Below, one piece after another: positions 25,528 through 38,259 of a DNA stretch of 64,000 bases. The notes under the pieces are model-generated. The model had not been told where the DNA came from and did no database searches. It saw only the letters and a list, made by a program, of their open reading frames with translations. Source of the DNA: Flavobacteriaceae bacterium (GTDB lineage Bacteria > Bacteroidota > Bacteroidia > Flavobacteriales > Weeksellaceae); assembly GCA_012522185.1 (NCBI GenBank), contig JAAYKY010000001.1:93288-157287 (forward strand), written 5' to 3'. The translations under genes and the position numbers were made by a program. Position 1 is the first letter of the stretch. Every line of letters begins with the position of its first letter.

Positions 25528-25537
25528 GGTTTACTAT

Positions 25538-25720
25538 TTATTTTATTTCTTTATGAACGGTATATTTTTTCAATACAGGATTGAATTTTTTCAATTCAAT
25601 TCTGTCTGGTGTGTTCTTTTTATTTTTGGTTGTGATGTAACGAGACATTCCCGGCATTCCGCTTTCTTTGTGCTCTGTACATTCCAAAATTACTTGTACT
25701 CTGTTTCCTTTCTTTGCCAT
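25538..25720 (-). CDS. rpmG: 50S ribosomal protein L33
   Basis: A 60-residue basic protein ([20 protein letters not shown], ending [10 protein letters not shown]) of the large ribosomal subunit near the E site. The single Cys in ECTEH and lack of two CxxC pairs mark it as the zinc-free form. It lies between rpmB (11 bases upstream) and the DUF4295 gene in one operon. Confidence 0.96.
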   Translation of the reverse strand: MAKKGNRVQVILECTEHKESGMPGMSRYITTKNKKNTPDRIELKKFNPVLKKYTVHKEIK

Positions 25721-25731
25721 GATGAATGCAA

Positions 25732-25968
25732 TTAATCGATTAACCCGTTTTTACGACCACGTTTTACAGCTTCCTCCACACCAATTTTATTGATGGTTTT
25801 CAAACCGTGTGCAGATACTCTAAGCGTAATCCACTCGCCAGAATCGGGCATAAAAAATTTCTTTTTAAACAAATTCACTTGAAAAGTGCGCTTTGTTTTA
25901 TTGTTAGCGTGAGATACATGGTTTCCAACCATTCTTCTCTTTCCAGTAATTTGACAAATTTTCGACAT
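25732..25968 (-). CDS. rpmB: 50S ribosomal protein L28
   Basis: A 78-residue large-subunit protein. The N-terminal block [20 protein letters not shown] and the C-terminal [16 protein letters not shown] are diagnostic. Only one N-terminal Cys is present, so this is the zinc-independent form. It is first in the rpmB-rpmG-DUF4295 unit, with TATCTTTG at 25994-26001 upstream. Confidence 0.97.
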   Translation of the reverse strand: MSKICQITGKRRMVGNHVSHANNKTKRTFQVNLFKKKFFMPDSGEWITLRVSAHGLKTINKIGVEEAVKRGRKNGLID

Positions 25969-25993
25969 TTGTTCCTGTTTTTTTTTCGGACTG

Positions 25994-26001
25994 CAAAGAT
26001 A
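25994..26001 (-). promoter_or_regulatory. -7 promoter box of the rpmB unit
   Basis: Minus-strand TATCTTTG, 26 bases from the L28 start codon. Confidence 0.55.
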
Positions 26002-26036
26002 GGAATATATAATTCACAAAAACAAAAATTTAGAGG

Positions 26037-27698
26037 TTAAATTTTCTTTTTCTTTTTCTTTCGGTTTAATATTTCCCAAGCAATCGTATATCCTAAGAGA
26101 ATTCCAGCAATCAAAAGTGCGATTTTGGCTATGTAATCTCCATGTTTTGTATAGAAGGTTAATTCATTGTTTAATTTGGCTTTGCCAATGAGTGCGCCCT
26201 TGGTCTCATAGGGAAGAGAGGAAGTGATTTCTCCTTTTTGATTGATGAAAGCCGAAATGCCGGAATTAGCCGATCTCACAATGTCTCTTCTTGTTTCGAT
26301 AGCTCTTAGATTGCCGAAAAGCAATAATTCTTTGTGCCCGTCTGAATCCCCCCACCAGGAGTCATTGGTCATGATGAATAATACATTGGCGCCGTTTTTA
26401 ACATAACCAGTTGTAAATTCACCGTAAATTGATTCATAACAAATAATCGGTGCTACCACTGCATCGTTAAATGAGTTTCGGAAAACCGAGCGTTCTTCTT
26501 GAGTCAAATGCGTTCGGACAGTTCCTCCGAAGTTCAACATGATATCCCCTAAAATAGGCTTCAATGTTTTCATATAAGGGAAATGTTCAACGCCCACAAC
26601 TAATTTAGATTTATGGTAATATTGAATCGAGTCTTTGGCGTTTAGCTGGATGCCCGAATTGGTAACATCAATCCAAGTATCGCTATTCCCATATTTCGTT
26701 GCGGTTTCAGAAGCGAGTTTTTGGTAAGGATAAAACCGCATCAATTCCACTCCCGAAACAAAGCTCATTTCAGGGTATTGATGGAAGTTAGTTTGAAGCA
26801 TTTGGATTAAATAATCCGATTCCAATTTATCGATGTTCAATCCAGGGCCAGGTCCTGGAAATGCAGTTTCGGGTGCGACTACAAACTGAACTTCTGGTTG
26901 CATATGATTATGCGTTAATTCAATTAAATCATTGACAATCTGAAAAGACTCCTTATTGTACTTTTCCGTGTAGGGATTTAATTTAGGCTGCAAAGCCATT
27001 GCAGTTATTTCCTCTCCTTTTTCTTCGTAATTTGCATAAATAATATAGGAGGCTCCAATGGGGAACCCTATCCAGAGTAGAGTATAGACGATGAGTTTGT
27101 TGCGTAATTTCTTCTCTTTTAAATTGAGATAACCGTATAAAAAGTAAAAAACAATAAGATTACCGACCAGAACCCAAAGTGTTCCGCCAAAAGTTCCGGT
27201 GTATTCATACCATTGGATCCATTTCGGATAATTCGCAAAGCCATTTCCAAGATTGAACCAAGGCCAAGTCATCTCCCAGTTGAGGTGGAATTTCTCAAAA
27301 CAAATCCAAATGGCTGCGAAAAATGGAATGCTATAAAAATTTCCAGCTTTGGATTTCACCCAATGGTAGAGCTGAAAAACAAGACTCATCAAAAGTGCAT
27401 TTGCGAAAACAGGGAAAAGATAAGCCGTCCAAGAGTTTTGCCATTGACCTTCTGAATTTAATTCTTGTGCATAATGAAGCCACCAAATACCGATTGCATT
27501 CCAAATGAAAAACGCCAGGTAGGCAAGACCAAAGATTTTCCAGCCTTTTCGTTTAAGGTCGGTCATTTGGGCAATTTTATTCTCTGCAAACAGAAGAGGA
27601 ACAAAACCAAAGAAAAGCAAAAGTGGGAAACCTTTTGAAGGCCAGCCCATAGCAAGTAGTAATCCGGAGAGGATTGCGTATAAAATATATTTCAGCAT
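26037..27698 (-). CDS. lnt: Apolipoprotein N-acyltransferase
   Basis: A 553-residue inner-membrane enzyme that adds the third acyl chain to the N-terminal Cys of lipoproteins. About six hydrophobic segments occupy the first 230 residues, followed by a carbon-nitrogen hydrolase domain whose catalytic triad is visible: Glu in VVAPETAFP, Lys in YHKSKLVVGVE, and the nucleophile Cys in APIICYESIYGEF. A final membrane segment (IALLIAGILLGYTIAW) and a Lys-rich tail end it. TAACTTTG at 27704-27711 is only 6 bases from the ATG, which implies a leaderless transcript. It is divergent from the SRP RNA. Confidence 0.96.
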   Translation of the reverse strand: MLKYILYAILSGLLLAMGWPSKGFPLLLFFGFVPLLFAENKIAQMTDLKRKGWKIFGLAYLAFFIWNAIGIWWLHYAQELNSEGQWQNSWTAYLFPVFANALLMSLVFQLYHWVKSKAGNFYSIPFFAAIWICFEKFHLNWEMTWPWFNLGNGFANYPKWIQWYEYTGTFGGTLWVLVGNLIVFYFLYGYLNLKEKKLRNKLIVYTLLWIGFPIGASYIIYANYEEKGEEITAMALQPKLNPYTEKYNKESFQIVNDLIELTHNHMQPEVQFVVAPETAFPGPGPGLNIDKLESDYLIQMLQTNFHQYPEMSFVSGVELMRFYPYQKLASETATKYGNSDTWIDVTNSGIQLNAKDSIQYYHKSKLVVGVEHFPYMKTLKPILGDIMLNFGGTVRTHLTQEERSVFRNSFNDAVVAPIICYESIYGEFTTGYVKNGANVLFIMTNDSWWGDSDGHKELLLFGNLRAIETRRDIVRSANSGISAFINQKGEITSSLPYETKGALIGKAKLNNELTFYTKHGDYIAKIALLIAGILLGYTIAWEILNRKKKKKKI

Positions 27699-27703
27699 AA
27701 GCG

Positions 27704-27711
27704 CAAAGTTA
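27704..27711 (-). promoter_or_regulatory. -7 promoter box of lnt
   Basis: Minus-strand TAACTTTG, its G 6 bases from the lnt ATG. By the spacing seen at the SRP RNA, transcription would begin at the start codon. Confidence 0.5.
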
Positions 27712-27774
27712 ATCGAAAATCAAATTCCACTTAGTTTACCCTGATTTATTTCATATGAAGGAATGGTTATATTT

Positions 27775-27804
27775 TTTGAAGGAATTAAAATTGTTGTAAC
27801 TTTG
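27775..27804 (+). promoter_or_regulatory. Promoter of the SRP RNA gene
   Basis: TTTG (27775-27778), 18 bases, then TAACTTTG (27797-27804): a near-consensus Bacteroidota promoter. It ends 5 bases before the RNA. Confidence 0.8.
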
Positions 27805-27808
27805 CAGC

Positions 27809-27910
27809 GGGCAAGTCCTACACAACCAGCTCCTGGTGAATCCCCCAGGGCGGGAACGCAGCAAGGGTATCCGGTCGTAGCGGTGTGATGTAGTAAGCTT
27901 GCCTTTTTTT
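27809..27910 (+). ncRNA. ffs: SRP RNA, small bacterial (4.5S-type)
   Basis: About 100 bases. The ends GGCAAG / CTTGCC pair, and the apical domain reads CTCCTGGTGAATCCCCCAGG then CGGGAACGCAGCAAGGGTA, with the GGGAACGCAGCAAGG tract characteristic of SRP domain IV. The RNA, with Ffh, targets nascent membrane proteins to FtsY. A consensus promoter sits directly upstream and a T7 run directly follows the closing stem. Confidence 0.93.
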
Positions 27911-27992
27911 CTGCGCTGAATTTACCTATTACTCCACATCCATTGCTGAATTTAATCATGAGATTTAATTTGATTCTATTTCATTTCGGTAG

Positions 27993-31542
<3,550 letters not shown>

Positions 31543-31556
31543 TTTCTGAAATACTT

Positions 31557-31588
31557 AAAACCGGGAGTCAAAGCTTCCGGTTTTTTTT
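31557..31588 (+). terminator. Terminator of the pyrG-yidC unit
   Basis: AAAACCGGGAG (31557-31567) pairs with CTTCCGGTTTT (31574-31584), then more T. Confidence 0.85.
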
Positions 31589-31647
31589 GATCCATTCAAG
31601 AATTCGTTTAAATCTCTTAAATTTGAAAAACCTTAATAATCAAAAAA

Positions 31648-32034
31648 ATGGAACATTTAGCGGAAATCTTTATTCTCATCATGCTTGCCATCGTTTTTCT
31701 TCAATCGGGAATAGATAAAATTCTGGATAGAAAAGGAAATTTAAGCTGGTTGCAAGGTCATTTTGCTAATTCGCCATTGAAAAACATGGTTCCTTTTTCG
31801 CTTTTTACGGTTACGGTTTTTGAAATCCTTTCAGGACTTTCAGCAGTAGTGGGAGCGGTTTCTCTCATAGCTTGCGAAGGAACTTTATTTGCACTCATCA
31901 GTGGGATTCTTTCAGCAATCACATTTTTGATGTTGTTTCTGGGGCAAAGGCTGGCAAAGGATTATCCCGGCGCACAAACCATTGTGATATATTTAATACC
32001 GACGGTGTTTCTGCTGTATCTTTTGCAGGGGTGA
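31648..32034 (+). CDS. DoxX-like small membrane protein
   Basis: A 128-residue protein with four hydrophobic segments (about 4-20, 48-68, 72-100, 108-126) and the early motif FLQSGIDKILDRKGN, typical of DoxX/DoxD-like proteins. Family members are linked to redox or oxidative-stress systems, but activity here is unknown. TAAATTTG at 31618-31625 may be its -7 box. It ends directly against the convergent TPR regulator gene; the two stop codons adjoin. Confidence 0.7.
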   Translation: MEHLAEIFILIMLAIVFLQSGIDKILDRKGNLSWLQGHFANSPLKNMVPFSLFTVTVFEILSGLSAVVGAVSLIACEGTLFALISGILSAITFLMLFLGQRLAKDYPGAQTIVIYLIPTVFLLYLLQG

Positions 32035-33531
32035 TTATAATTCAGCCAAGAATTCTTCGACTGACTCATAACGATCTACTTGTAGTTTCTTCTTAAGTCG
32101 CATTTTGGTTACTCTTACACTTTGTGGTGAAATTCCAAGATTCGATGCCATTTCTTTGCCAGAAAGTTTTAAGCGTAATAGCACCAATAATCTTATTTCT
32201 GCTTCAGTAAGTGAAGTTTTTAATATTTTTAATTTCGGAATAAATTCAGGATAGATACTATTGAATTTTTCCTTGAACTTTTCCCAATCCTCATCAGTGA
32301 GGATCTTCTGGTTCAAAAGTTGAGCAACTTGGAGTTCATTTTTATCGGATTTAGCTGAAATTCGATTCTGTAACTCGTTTATCAGTTTATTTTTTTGTGA
32401 TAAATCCAAAATATAGCTACGAAGTTCATCTTGTTTGACTTGTAGAATTCTTTGGGAGCTCTCAAGCCTCATCGCTAATTCCCTTTCCTTCATTTTGATA
32501 AGTGCAATCCGGCGATAAACAATGAGCGAAAGAATCAATAAAACGATGAAAATAGAAATAAGAATAAACCATAAACGGTTTTGGACAATCAGTTTTTCTT
32601 TCTCTAAATTTTGAATACGTAGGATTTTGACTTCATTTCCCAATTTGGCCTGTTGTTCAATTAGTTTTTCGGATTGGTTGGCAACTAAAATCTCTTTTTC
32701 AAATTCAGCAGATTTTTTATGGTATTTAAGTGCGGAATCGGCTTCGTTAAAAAACTCATAAGTTTCTCCCAATTTTCGAAAGGCTTCGCTGATGCGTACT
32801 TTACTTTGACTTTCAATTCCTGATTCCAGACTCTCTTTTGCTGAAAATATTGCCTTGTCTTTTTCTTGTTGACGTGTATATATTTCGGCCAGATTATAAT
32901 AAGTCGCAGCCATACCGTCCGGATAATCTATCTGTTTATAAATGCGAATTGCCTTTATATAATTCACTAGAGCAGAATCATTTTTATGTTGGTTCTTAAA
33001 AATTTGACCCTGATTGTTGTACGCAATAGCAAGATCCCTTCTGGAATTTAATTCCTGAAAAATCTTGATGGCTTTGGTGTTATTTTCTATTGCATTTTCA
33101 AAATCACTTTCTTCTTTCTGTATCAAAGAAATATTGGTGAAAGTTAAGCCAGCAAGTCTTTTTAATCCTAGGTCTTGGGCGATGCGATTGGACTCTACAT
33201 AGGATTCCATAGCAGAAAAATTGTCGCCTAATCTCCAGTGAACCAGACCGGTATTGTTGAGGATGTTAGCAATCTGGATTTCGTCATTTGCGTCTTTAGC
33301 TTTCTGATAGGCTATAGAAAAGTAATTCAGAGCTTCTTTATAATTTCCTTTTCCCCATTCTGAAGTTGCATAATTATTTAAATCATCGACATCCGCATCT
33401 TTTTTGGGTACCGGGAAATTATATTGTTCTGAGTCAGCATTGGACTTTAAAAGCGTAGGTTCTTGCTCTTTGCTCTGACATCCAATTATTAATACCAAAA
33501 AAATCCAATATACCTTTCTGAATTTAAACAT
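32035..33531 (-). CDS. TPR-repeat regulator with C-terminal LuxR-type HTH
   Basis: A 498-residue protein. The N-terminus (YWIFLVLIIGCQSKE) is a lipoprotein-like or membrane-anchor signal. About 50-290 holds five or so tetratricopeptide repeats (for example AYNNQGQIFKNQHKNDSALV). A membrane segment (WFILISIFIVLLILSLIVY) is at about 318-336, followed by a coiled coil. The C-terminal helix-turn-helix (LSGKEMASNLGISPQSVRVT, then KMRLKKKLQV) resembles LuxR/NarL DNA-binding domains. This arrangement recurs in Bacteroidota as membrane-linked signal proteins; it may sense the envelope and bind DNA at the membrane. Its neighbour upstream encodes a T9SS surface protein, a possible target. Confidence 0.75.
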   Translation of the reverse strand: MFKFRKVYWIFLVLIIGCQSKEQEPTLLKSNADSEQYNFPVPKKDADVDDLNNYATSEWGKGNYKEALNYFSIAYQKAKDANDEIQIANILNNTGLVHWRLGDNFSAMESYVESNRIAQDLGLKRLAGLTFTNISLIQKEESDFENAIENNTKAIKIFQELNSRRDLAIAYNNQGQIFKNQHKNDSALVNYIKAIRIYKQIDYPDGMAATYYNLAEIYTRQQEKDKAIFSAKESLESGIESQSKVRISEAFRKLGETYEFFNEADSALKYHKKSAEFEKEILVANQSEKLIEQQAKLGNEVKILRIQNLEKEKLIVQNRLWFILISIFIVLLILSLIVYRRIALIKMKERELAMRLESSQRILQVKQDELRSYILDLSQKNKLINELQNRISAKSDKNELQVAQLLNQKILTDEDWEKFKEKFNSIYPEFIPKLKILKTSLTEAEIRLLVLLRLKLSGKEMASNLGISPQSVRVTKMRLKKKLQVDRYESVEEFLAEL

Positions 33532-33666
33532 GATGATAAAATTAGTTCAAATAGAAATTTTGCAGAGCATAATATAAAGAAAACTACTAGATACATCATT
33601 AATTTCTAAGAAGATAATATCGGGAGATATTTTGAAAAATACTTTTTATGGTTTTAAATGAGAAAA

Positions 33667-33689
33667 AAAGACCGCAAAATGCGGTCTTT
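33667..33689 (-). terminator. Terminator of the 1014-residue T9SS protein gene
   Basis: AAAGACCGCA (33667-33676) and TGCGGTCTTT (33680-33689) form a perfect 10-bp stem around AAA; on the minus strand a T run follows. Confidence 0.85.
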
Positions 33690-33701
33690 AGAATTTAACT
33701 T

Positions 33702-36700
33702 TTATTTAATAATGAGCTTTTTTGATTGGACAAATTTCTGTGATTTTAACTGATAGAAATAAATTCCTTTTGGGAGACCTGAAAGATTAATTTCTGCAAT
33801 ATGAGTGCCTGCTGAGTAATTCCCTTTTACTAAAGTTCGTATAAATTTACCCTGAACATCATAAAGATTTATTTCCACATTTCCTGAACTTTCAATTCTG
33901 AATGGAATTGAAGTGATGCTTTTTGCTGGATTTGGATAATTCTGCCCTAACCAATTGTCTGAATAATCTTCAATTGGATTCTGGACTTCCAAAACTTCAT
34001 GTTCTGTTTCAAAGAATTTAATTCCGGCAAAATGATTCAATTCATTTGACATTTCGCTGGAAATTAATAATCTTCCATCTTCAAAAGGAATCAGGCTTAC
34101 GGGATTCAAAGGCGATAGTTCCGCACCTTTGAATTCTTCTGTTTCTATTTCACCCTCAGCCGAAATTTTCATGACCGTTGCGGTGCTATAAGGACCGAGC
34201 GAATAATAGATTCTTTTGGGGTTTGTAGTTGAGTATTCTTGATTCAGAACGTACAAATTGTCCGCCTGATCCAAAAACATATCGCGATAATATTGAAAAT
34301 CATCAGAAGATTGGTTCCAAATCAATTCGCCTTCGGCATCATAATTCAAAACGATTACACGATTGACTCTAGAAGAAATATGATTGCTCATACCGCTTAT
34401 AATTATATTACCCATTGAATTTGTCAGGACTTCATAGGAACGGATTCTCCGACCTGCTTCACTATAAGTTTTGTCCCAGATATTTTCACCCGCAGAATTA
34501 TATTTTAGAACAACCATTTCACCTAGATTTATATCGGATTGGCTTTCTTTCCAGGCGCTTACATAAATGCTTTCATTTTCAATAGCTAAACTTGTTGCAC
34601 TGGAGTTCCAACCATCAATCGGGAAGGATTTCATCCAGTCGAGATCACCGGTTTCAGAAATTTGAAATAGGGTGATATTTGTACTTTGAGAGAAAAATGA
34701 CCCTACACCTGAGTGCCCAGTTAGAATAAGATTTCCGGTTGAGTCAAATTCTCCGTCATTAATCATATATAGATTGTCTCCATCATCAGCGGAAATGAAT
34801 TGATTCCATTCTTCTTCGCCATTTGAATTAAATTTAATGACATGGAAATAAGGCTGATAAGCATCGGGAGATTCATGAGCGGAACCAGCGATGTAAACAT
34901 TTCCTTGATTATCAATTAAAGGTTGAATATAGTCAGGGAAAGTCATTTCTTTTTGAACTTCCCAGAGAACTTCTCCTGAAGAAGAAATTTTCTGAAGAGT
35001 TATTAATGTTTCAAAATCGTAAGGGTTTGGCGTGAGCAAAGTATAGATATTTCCAGTTTCGTCTATATTCATTGAAATCCGGTTTGCAACATATCCATCC
35101 TCTGGACTATACGATTTTTCCCACGCAATTTCACCATCGGCATCGTAATGGATTACAAGATAATTAAACAATAAGTTTAGATTTTCATTCACAATGCCAT
35201 GAAATCCAGTTGCGGTCATAGTACCACCAGGTCCAGGTATGGTTTCGAGTAAGGTAATGTTTCCGCCGCCCATATTATCATAACGTTTTTCCCAAACGGG
35301 AACTTCAGGGTTTTCTTCAAATTTTATTAATTCATAAACTTCACCCAATTCTGTATATCTAGGACTTAAACTCAGATAAACTGCTTCATTATCGTCAACG
35401 CCCAATCCAATAGAACCCGCCAAAGAATAGGTGTCAAGAGATTCTTTATTGTAATTTTTTTCGAAAACCAAAGAACCGTCCAAATTGTATTTTCTTATTT
35501 CCACCGTATTATTGAAATCTCTTTCTCCCCAGACAGAAACAACAGGCAGTGAGTCAGAAAAAAGAAACTGAACATAATTACCTATATCATCACCCCAAAT
35601 TTGCAAATTATTGCTTTCCTCAACCCAGTTTTCAGATCCATCTTCCGTCGAGTAAGAAGCGAGAATGCTGCCTCCTGTTTGATCATAACTTCGATGCATG
35701 CCCGCTACATAAACTCTGTTTTCGACAACCCCAATATGATATCCCAATGTGATATGATCGCCTGACTGATAGGATTTCACCCACAAAAGTTCACCGTCTA
35801 GTGAATATTTAACCGTTCCCATAAGGCTGTTTCCTGAGTTGTCTGCAAAAGTTCCAGTAACATAGGTATTCCCAGCTTCATCAAATGCAACATCCGATGC
35901 TGTATTATTGGTGGGATTTCCGTCTCCTTCATACATATACTTTCTCTTCCAGATAAGCTCACCTTCTGCGTTGTATTTGATGGTGTAATAAACTCTGTGC
36001 AAACTTTCATTGGATCCAAATCCTGTAATCGCTACATTTCCCTCAGCATCAGTTGCTACACTATAAGGTTCGACCCAAATGCCTTCAATGTCGTTTTCGT
36101 CCAATGCGCTCCAAATTAAATCGCCATCGGAATTATATTTCAAAGTAAGATACCCTACCGCTTCGACGCCATACGCATTCACTGAATAACTCATCCCACC
36201 GACGATGATATTATTTTCAAAATCAGTGGTAATGCTTTGCGGGTAATCCAAACCATCGAAACCGGCGTCAAAAACCGAGCTCCAGATAGTTTCGCCTGTG
36301 ATATTGTCATATTTCACAGTAAGAATATCCATATTGTCACCATTCCACTTTATTCCCGAAATGACCGGATTGTTTTCCGCATCAAGTGTAATTGCAAACC
36401 CGATTTCTACCACAAAATCATTACTTTCCTCTCTTTTCTCCCAAACAAGATTACCTGAAGCATCGTACTTCACCGTCAGTATATTGCCTTGTGGCGCATC
36501 GATATGGGAAGAAGTTCCGGTGATATAGGTGTTCCCCAGAGCATCAGTAATACTTTGATGTGGACTGTTTACACCCTGATAGACCTTTTCATAAAATCCA
36601 ATTTCATCTGCATTTTCAATTCTGTAGGTTTCTTGGAAATTGGAATAGTTCGCATTCAATTCATCCAACTTCTTAACCATTGGCATTTGTGCGCACAGAC

Positions 36701-36746
36701 CGTGAGCCAGAAATGACATCCACAGAATTAGGTAAATTTTTCTCAT
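33702..36746 (-). CDS. Large T9SS-exported beta-propeller-like protein
   Basis: A 1014-residue secreted protein. The signal peptide (LILWMSFLAHGLCA, then QMPMV) is followed by about 850 residues of degenerate repeats of roughly 50-60 residues, each with a core such as GNTYVTGT, LTVKYDASGNLVWEK or AEGELIWK, the pattern of SBBP/beta-propeller proteins. The last 80 residues form a type A T9SS domain (NWLGQNYPNPAKSITSIPF, NLYDVQGKFI, LPKGIYFYQL). It should be delivered to the cell surface; ligand is unknown. It forms a single-gene unit with its own terminator, preceded by a 12-bp-spaced TGTTGACA direct repeat. Confidence 0.85.
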   Translation of the reverse strand: MRKIYLILWMSFLAHGLCAQMPMVKKLDELNANYSNFQETYRIENADEIGFYEKVYQGVNSPHQSITDALGNTYITGTSSHIDAPQGNILTVKYDASGNLVWEKREESNDFVVEIGFAITLDAENNPVISGIKWNGDNMDILTVKYDNITGETIWSSVFDAGFDGLDYPQSITTDFENNIIVGGMSYSVNAYGVEAVGYLTLKYNSDGDLIWSALDENDIEGIWVEPYSVATDAEGNVAITGFGSNESLHRVYYTIKYNAEGELIWKRKYMYEGDGNPTNNTASDVAFDEAGNTYVTGTFADNSGNSLMGTVKYSLDGELLWVKSYQSGDHITLGYHIGVVENRVYVAGMHRSYDQTGGSILASYSTEDGSENWVEESNNLQIWGDDIGNYVQFLFSDSLPVVSVWGERDFNNTVEIRKYNLDGSLVFEKNYNKESLDTYSLAGSIGLGVDDNEAVYLSLSPRYTELGEVYELIKFEENPEVPVWEKRYDNMGGGNITLLETIPGPGGTMTATGFHGIVNENLNLLFNYLVIHYDADGEIAWEKSYSPEDGYVANRISMNIDETGNIYTLLTPNPYDFETLITLQKISSSGEVLWEVQKEMTFPDYIQPLIDNQGNVYIAGSAHESPDAYQPYFHVIKFNSNGEEEWNQFISADDGDNLYMINDGEFDSTGNLILTGHSGVGSFFSQSTNITLFQISETGDLDWMKSFPIDGWNSSATSLAIENESIYVSAWKESQSDINLGEMVVLKYNSAGENIWDKTYSEAGRRIRSYEVLTNSMGNIIISGMSNHISSRVNRVIVLNYDAEGELIWNQSSDDFQYYRDMFLDQADNLYVLNQEYSTTNPKRIYYSLGPYSTATVMKISAEGEIETEEFKGAELSPLNPVSLIPFEDGRLLISSEMSNELNHFAGIKFFETEHEVLEVQNPIEDYSDNWLGQNYPNPAKSITSIPFRIESSGNVEINLYDVQGKFIRTLVKGNYSAGTHIAEINLSGLPKGIYFYQLKSQKFVQSKKLIIK

Positions 36747-37114
36747 GTGTATGATTTTAAAATTTGTTTAAACTCAAATGTAGAAATCAGATCAGATTTA
36801 AGGCTATTTTATGTGTTGACAAAAATGTTGACAATGGCTCAATGAAACTAGTAAACGCATTTTCTAATGTTTTCAAAATATAGGGTCAAATAAATATACT
36901 TTACCATCGGAAAATAAATATTTAACCCCATGAGAAAAAAATATACCCTAAAACAGCGAAATAAAAAAGGCGATTCATTAACTTATTCTTGAAAAATAAA
37001 CATTAACTCAGTTTTTAATTCAGTCTAATTTTCTTAACATACATCATGTTTTAGGCATATTAAATAATCTAAATTGCGGACGATTTGAATTATGAATTTT
37101 TAATACAAAAAAAA
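36747..37114. other. Intergenic region between divergent genes
   Basis: About 370 AT-rich bases. It contains a direct repeat TGTTGACAA (36814-36822 and 36826-36834) and a 20-codon frame from 36930 (MRKKYTLKQRNKKGDSLTYS), too short to call. No RNA gene or clear promoter consensus was found. Confidence 0.4.
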
Positions 37115-37657
37115 ATGAAAATTTTAGCCTTTGGTGCTTCTTATAGCCAAACTTCCATCAATAAAGAATTTGCAACTTATGCAGCTTCGAAGTTTGAAGA
37201 TGCAAATGTGGAAATATTGGATCTGAATAATTACCAGCTTCCTTTGTTGACGATTGAATTGGAAAATGAAATTGGACATCCTGAAGTTGCCAAAGAATTT
37301 GTAAATAAATTAGCAGAAGCTGAGTTAATTATCATTTCACTTTCCGAACACAATGGAAGTTACACGGCCGCTTTCAAAAACCTTTTTGACTGGGCTTCCC
37401 GTGTCAAGTTGAATATGTTTGAGACTAAAAAAGTTTTGCTTTTAGCGACGGCGCCGGGTCCACGAGGTGGAATTTCTGTGTTGGAGGCAGCTGAGAAAAG
37501 ATTTCCGATTCACGGAGCCGAAATTATGGGCTCATTTTCATTGCCTAAATTCCAAGATAACTTCTCCAAAGAAAAGGGGATTCTTGATGCGGAATTGAAA
37601 AATAAGTTCGAAAAAATCATAGCAAACGTTAAAGAGGGGTTTACAGTAACTGCTTAA
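37115..37657 (+). CDS. NAD(P)H-dependent FMN reductase-like protein
   Basis: A 180-residue flavodoxin-fold protein starting MKILAFGASYSQTSINKEFA, whose first loop binds FMN phosphate. Other family marks are LSEHNGSYTAAFKNLFDW and LATAPGPRGG. Such enzymes reduce FMN, quinones or azo dyes with NAD(P)H. The ATG at 37115 is preferred over the upstream in-frame start (30 bases earlier), because the fold begins right after it. It is convergent with the DUF488 gene. Physiological substrate cannot be told. Confidence 0.88.
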   Translation: MKILAFGASYSQTSINKEFATYAASKFEDANVEILDLNNYQLPLLTIELENEIGHPEVAKEFVNKLAEAELIIISLSEHNGSYTAAFKNLFDWASRVKLNMFETKKVLLLATAPGPRGGISVLEAAEKRFPIHGAEIMGSFSLPKFQDNFSKEKGILDAELKNKFEKIIANVKEGFTVTA

Positions 37658-37706
37658 TGAAGAGAAGCTTCCTTGTTTATTCATCTAAAATAAAGAAGAA
37701 ATAATC

Positions 37707-38249
37707 TCATTCAAATAAATTCTCATCCGAATAAAAAACTTTTCCATCCACCACACGCGCCGGAGAAGTAAAAGGATGTTCTTCGGTTTTGTTCACGGCC
37801 ATAATGTGAATTACCTTCCAGCCCGAAGCTTTCAGATAATCTGAAACCAACGAACGATGACAACGCCACCAAACAGCTTCTGAACACATATAAGCCGTAG
37901 GATTTACCAATGCGATCTCTTCTAATTTCTCAATACCAGATTGAAATTCCTGCGTTTCCATATAATCGGCATAAGCCCGAAAAGAAGCGTTTTTCCATCG
38001 GTGATTTTTGGAATCTTTTTGAATTTTTCTTCTTCCACCCAATTCTTCGAAATGTTCATAGGAAATTCCCTGATTCTCAAGAAACTCTTTCAGATTTTCA
38101 CGGTTGAAATGCGGATAATTCCGCGAACCGGGAAAACGACGAATGTCCACAAGTACTTTGATCCCTTGGGATTTCAACATTTTTAGAAATAATTCGGCAC
38201 TATGGGTCGAGTGTCCGATGGTGAAAATTGTTTTTTGAGCAAATTCCAT
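37707..38249 (-). CDS. DUF488-family protein
   Basis: A 180-residue cytoplasmic protein. The start (FTIGHSTHSAELFLKMLKS, then VDIRRFPGSRNYPHF) and the C-terminal CSEAVWWRCHRSLVSDYL are typical of DUF488, which resembles nucleic-acid-related domains but has no settled activity; the Cys-x8-Cys-His cluster could bind metal or act as a catalytic site. It follows the SMUG2-like glycosylase gene by 10 bases on the same strand, so a DNA-linked role is plausible by context. Confidence 0.85.
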   Translation of the reverse strand: MEFAQKTIFTIGHSTHSAELFLKMLKSQGIKVLVDIRRFPGSRNYPHFNRENLKEFLENQGISYEHFEELGGRRKIQKDSKNHRWKNASFRAYADYMETQEFQSGIEKLEEIALVNPTAYMCSEAVWWRCHRSLVSDYLKASGWKVIHIMAVNKTEEHPFTSPARVVDGKVFYSDENLFE

Positions 38250-38259
38250 TTTTCAAATT

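Noticed and set aside
27720..27959. Minus-strand open frame of 79 codons
   Set aside because: It lies antisense across the SRP RNA and its promoter; the RNA explains the sequence.
36930..36992. 20-codon frame MRKKYTLKQRNKKGDSLTYS
   Set aside because: Too short and without a promoter or supporting pattern.
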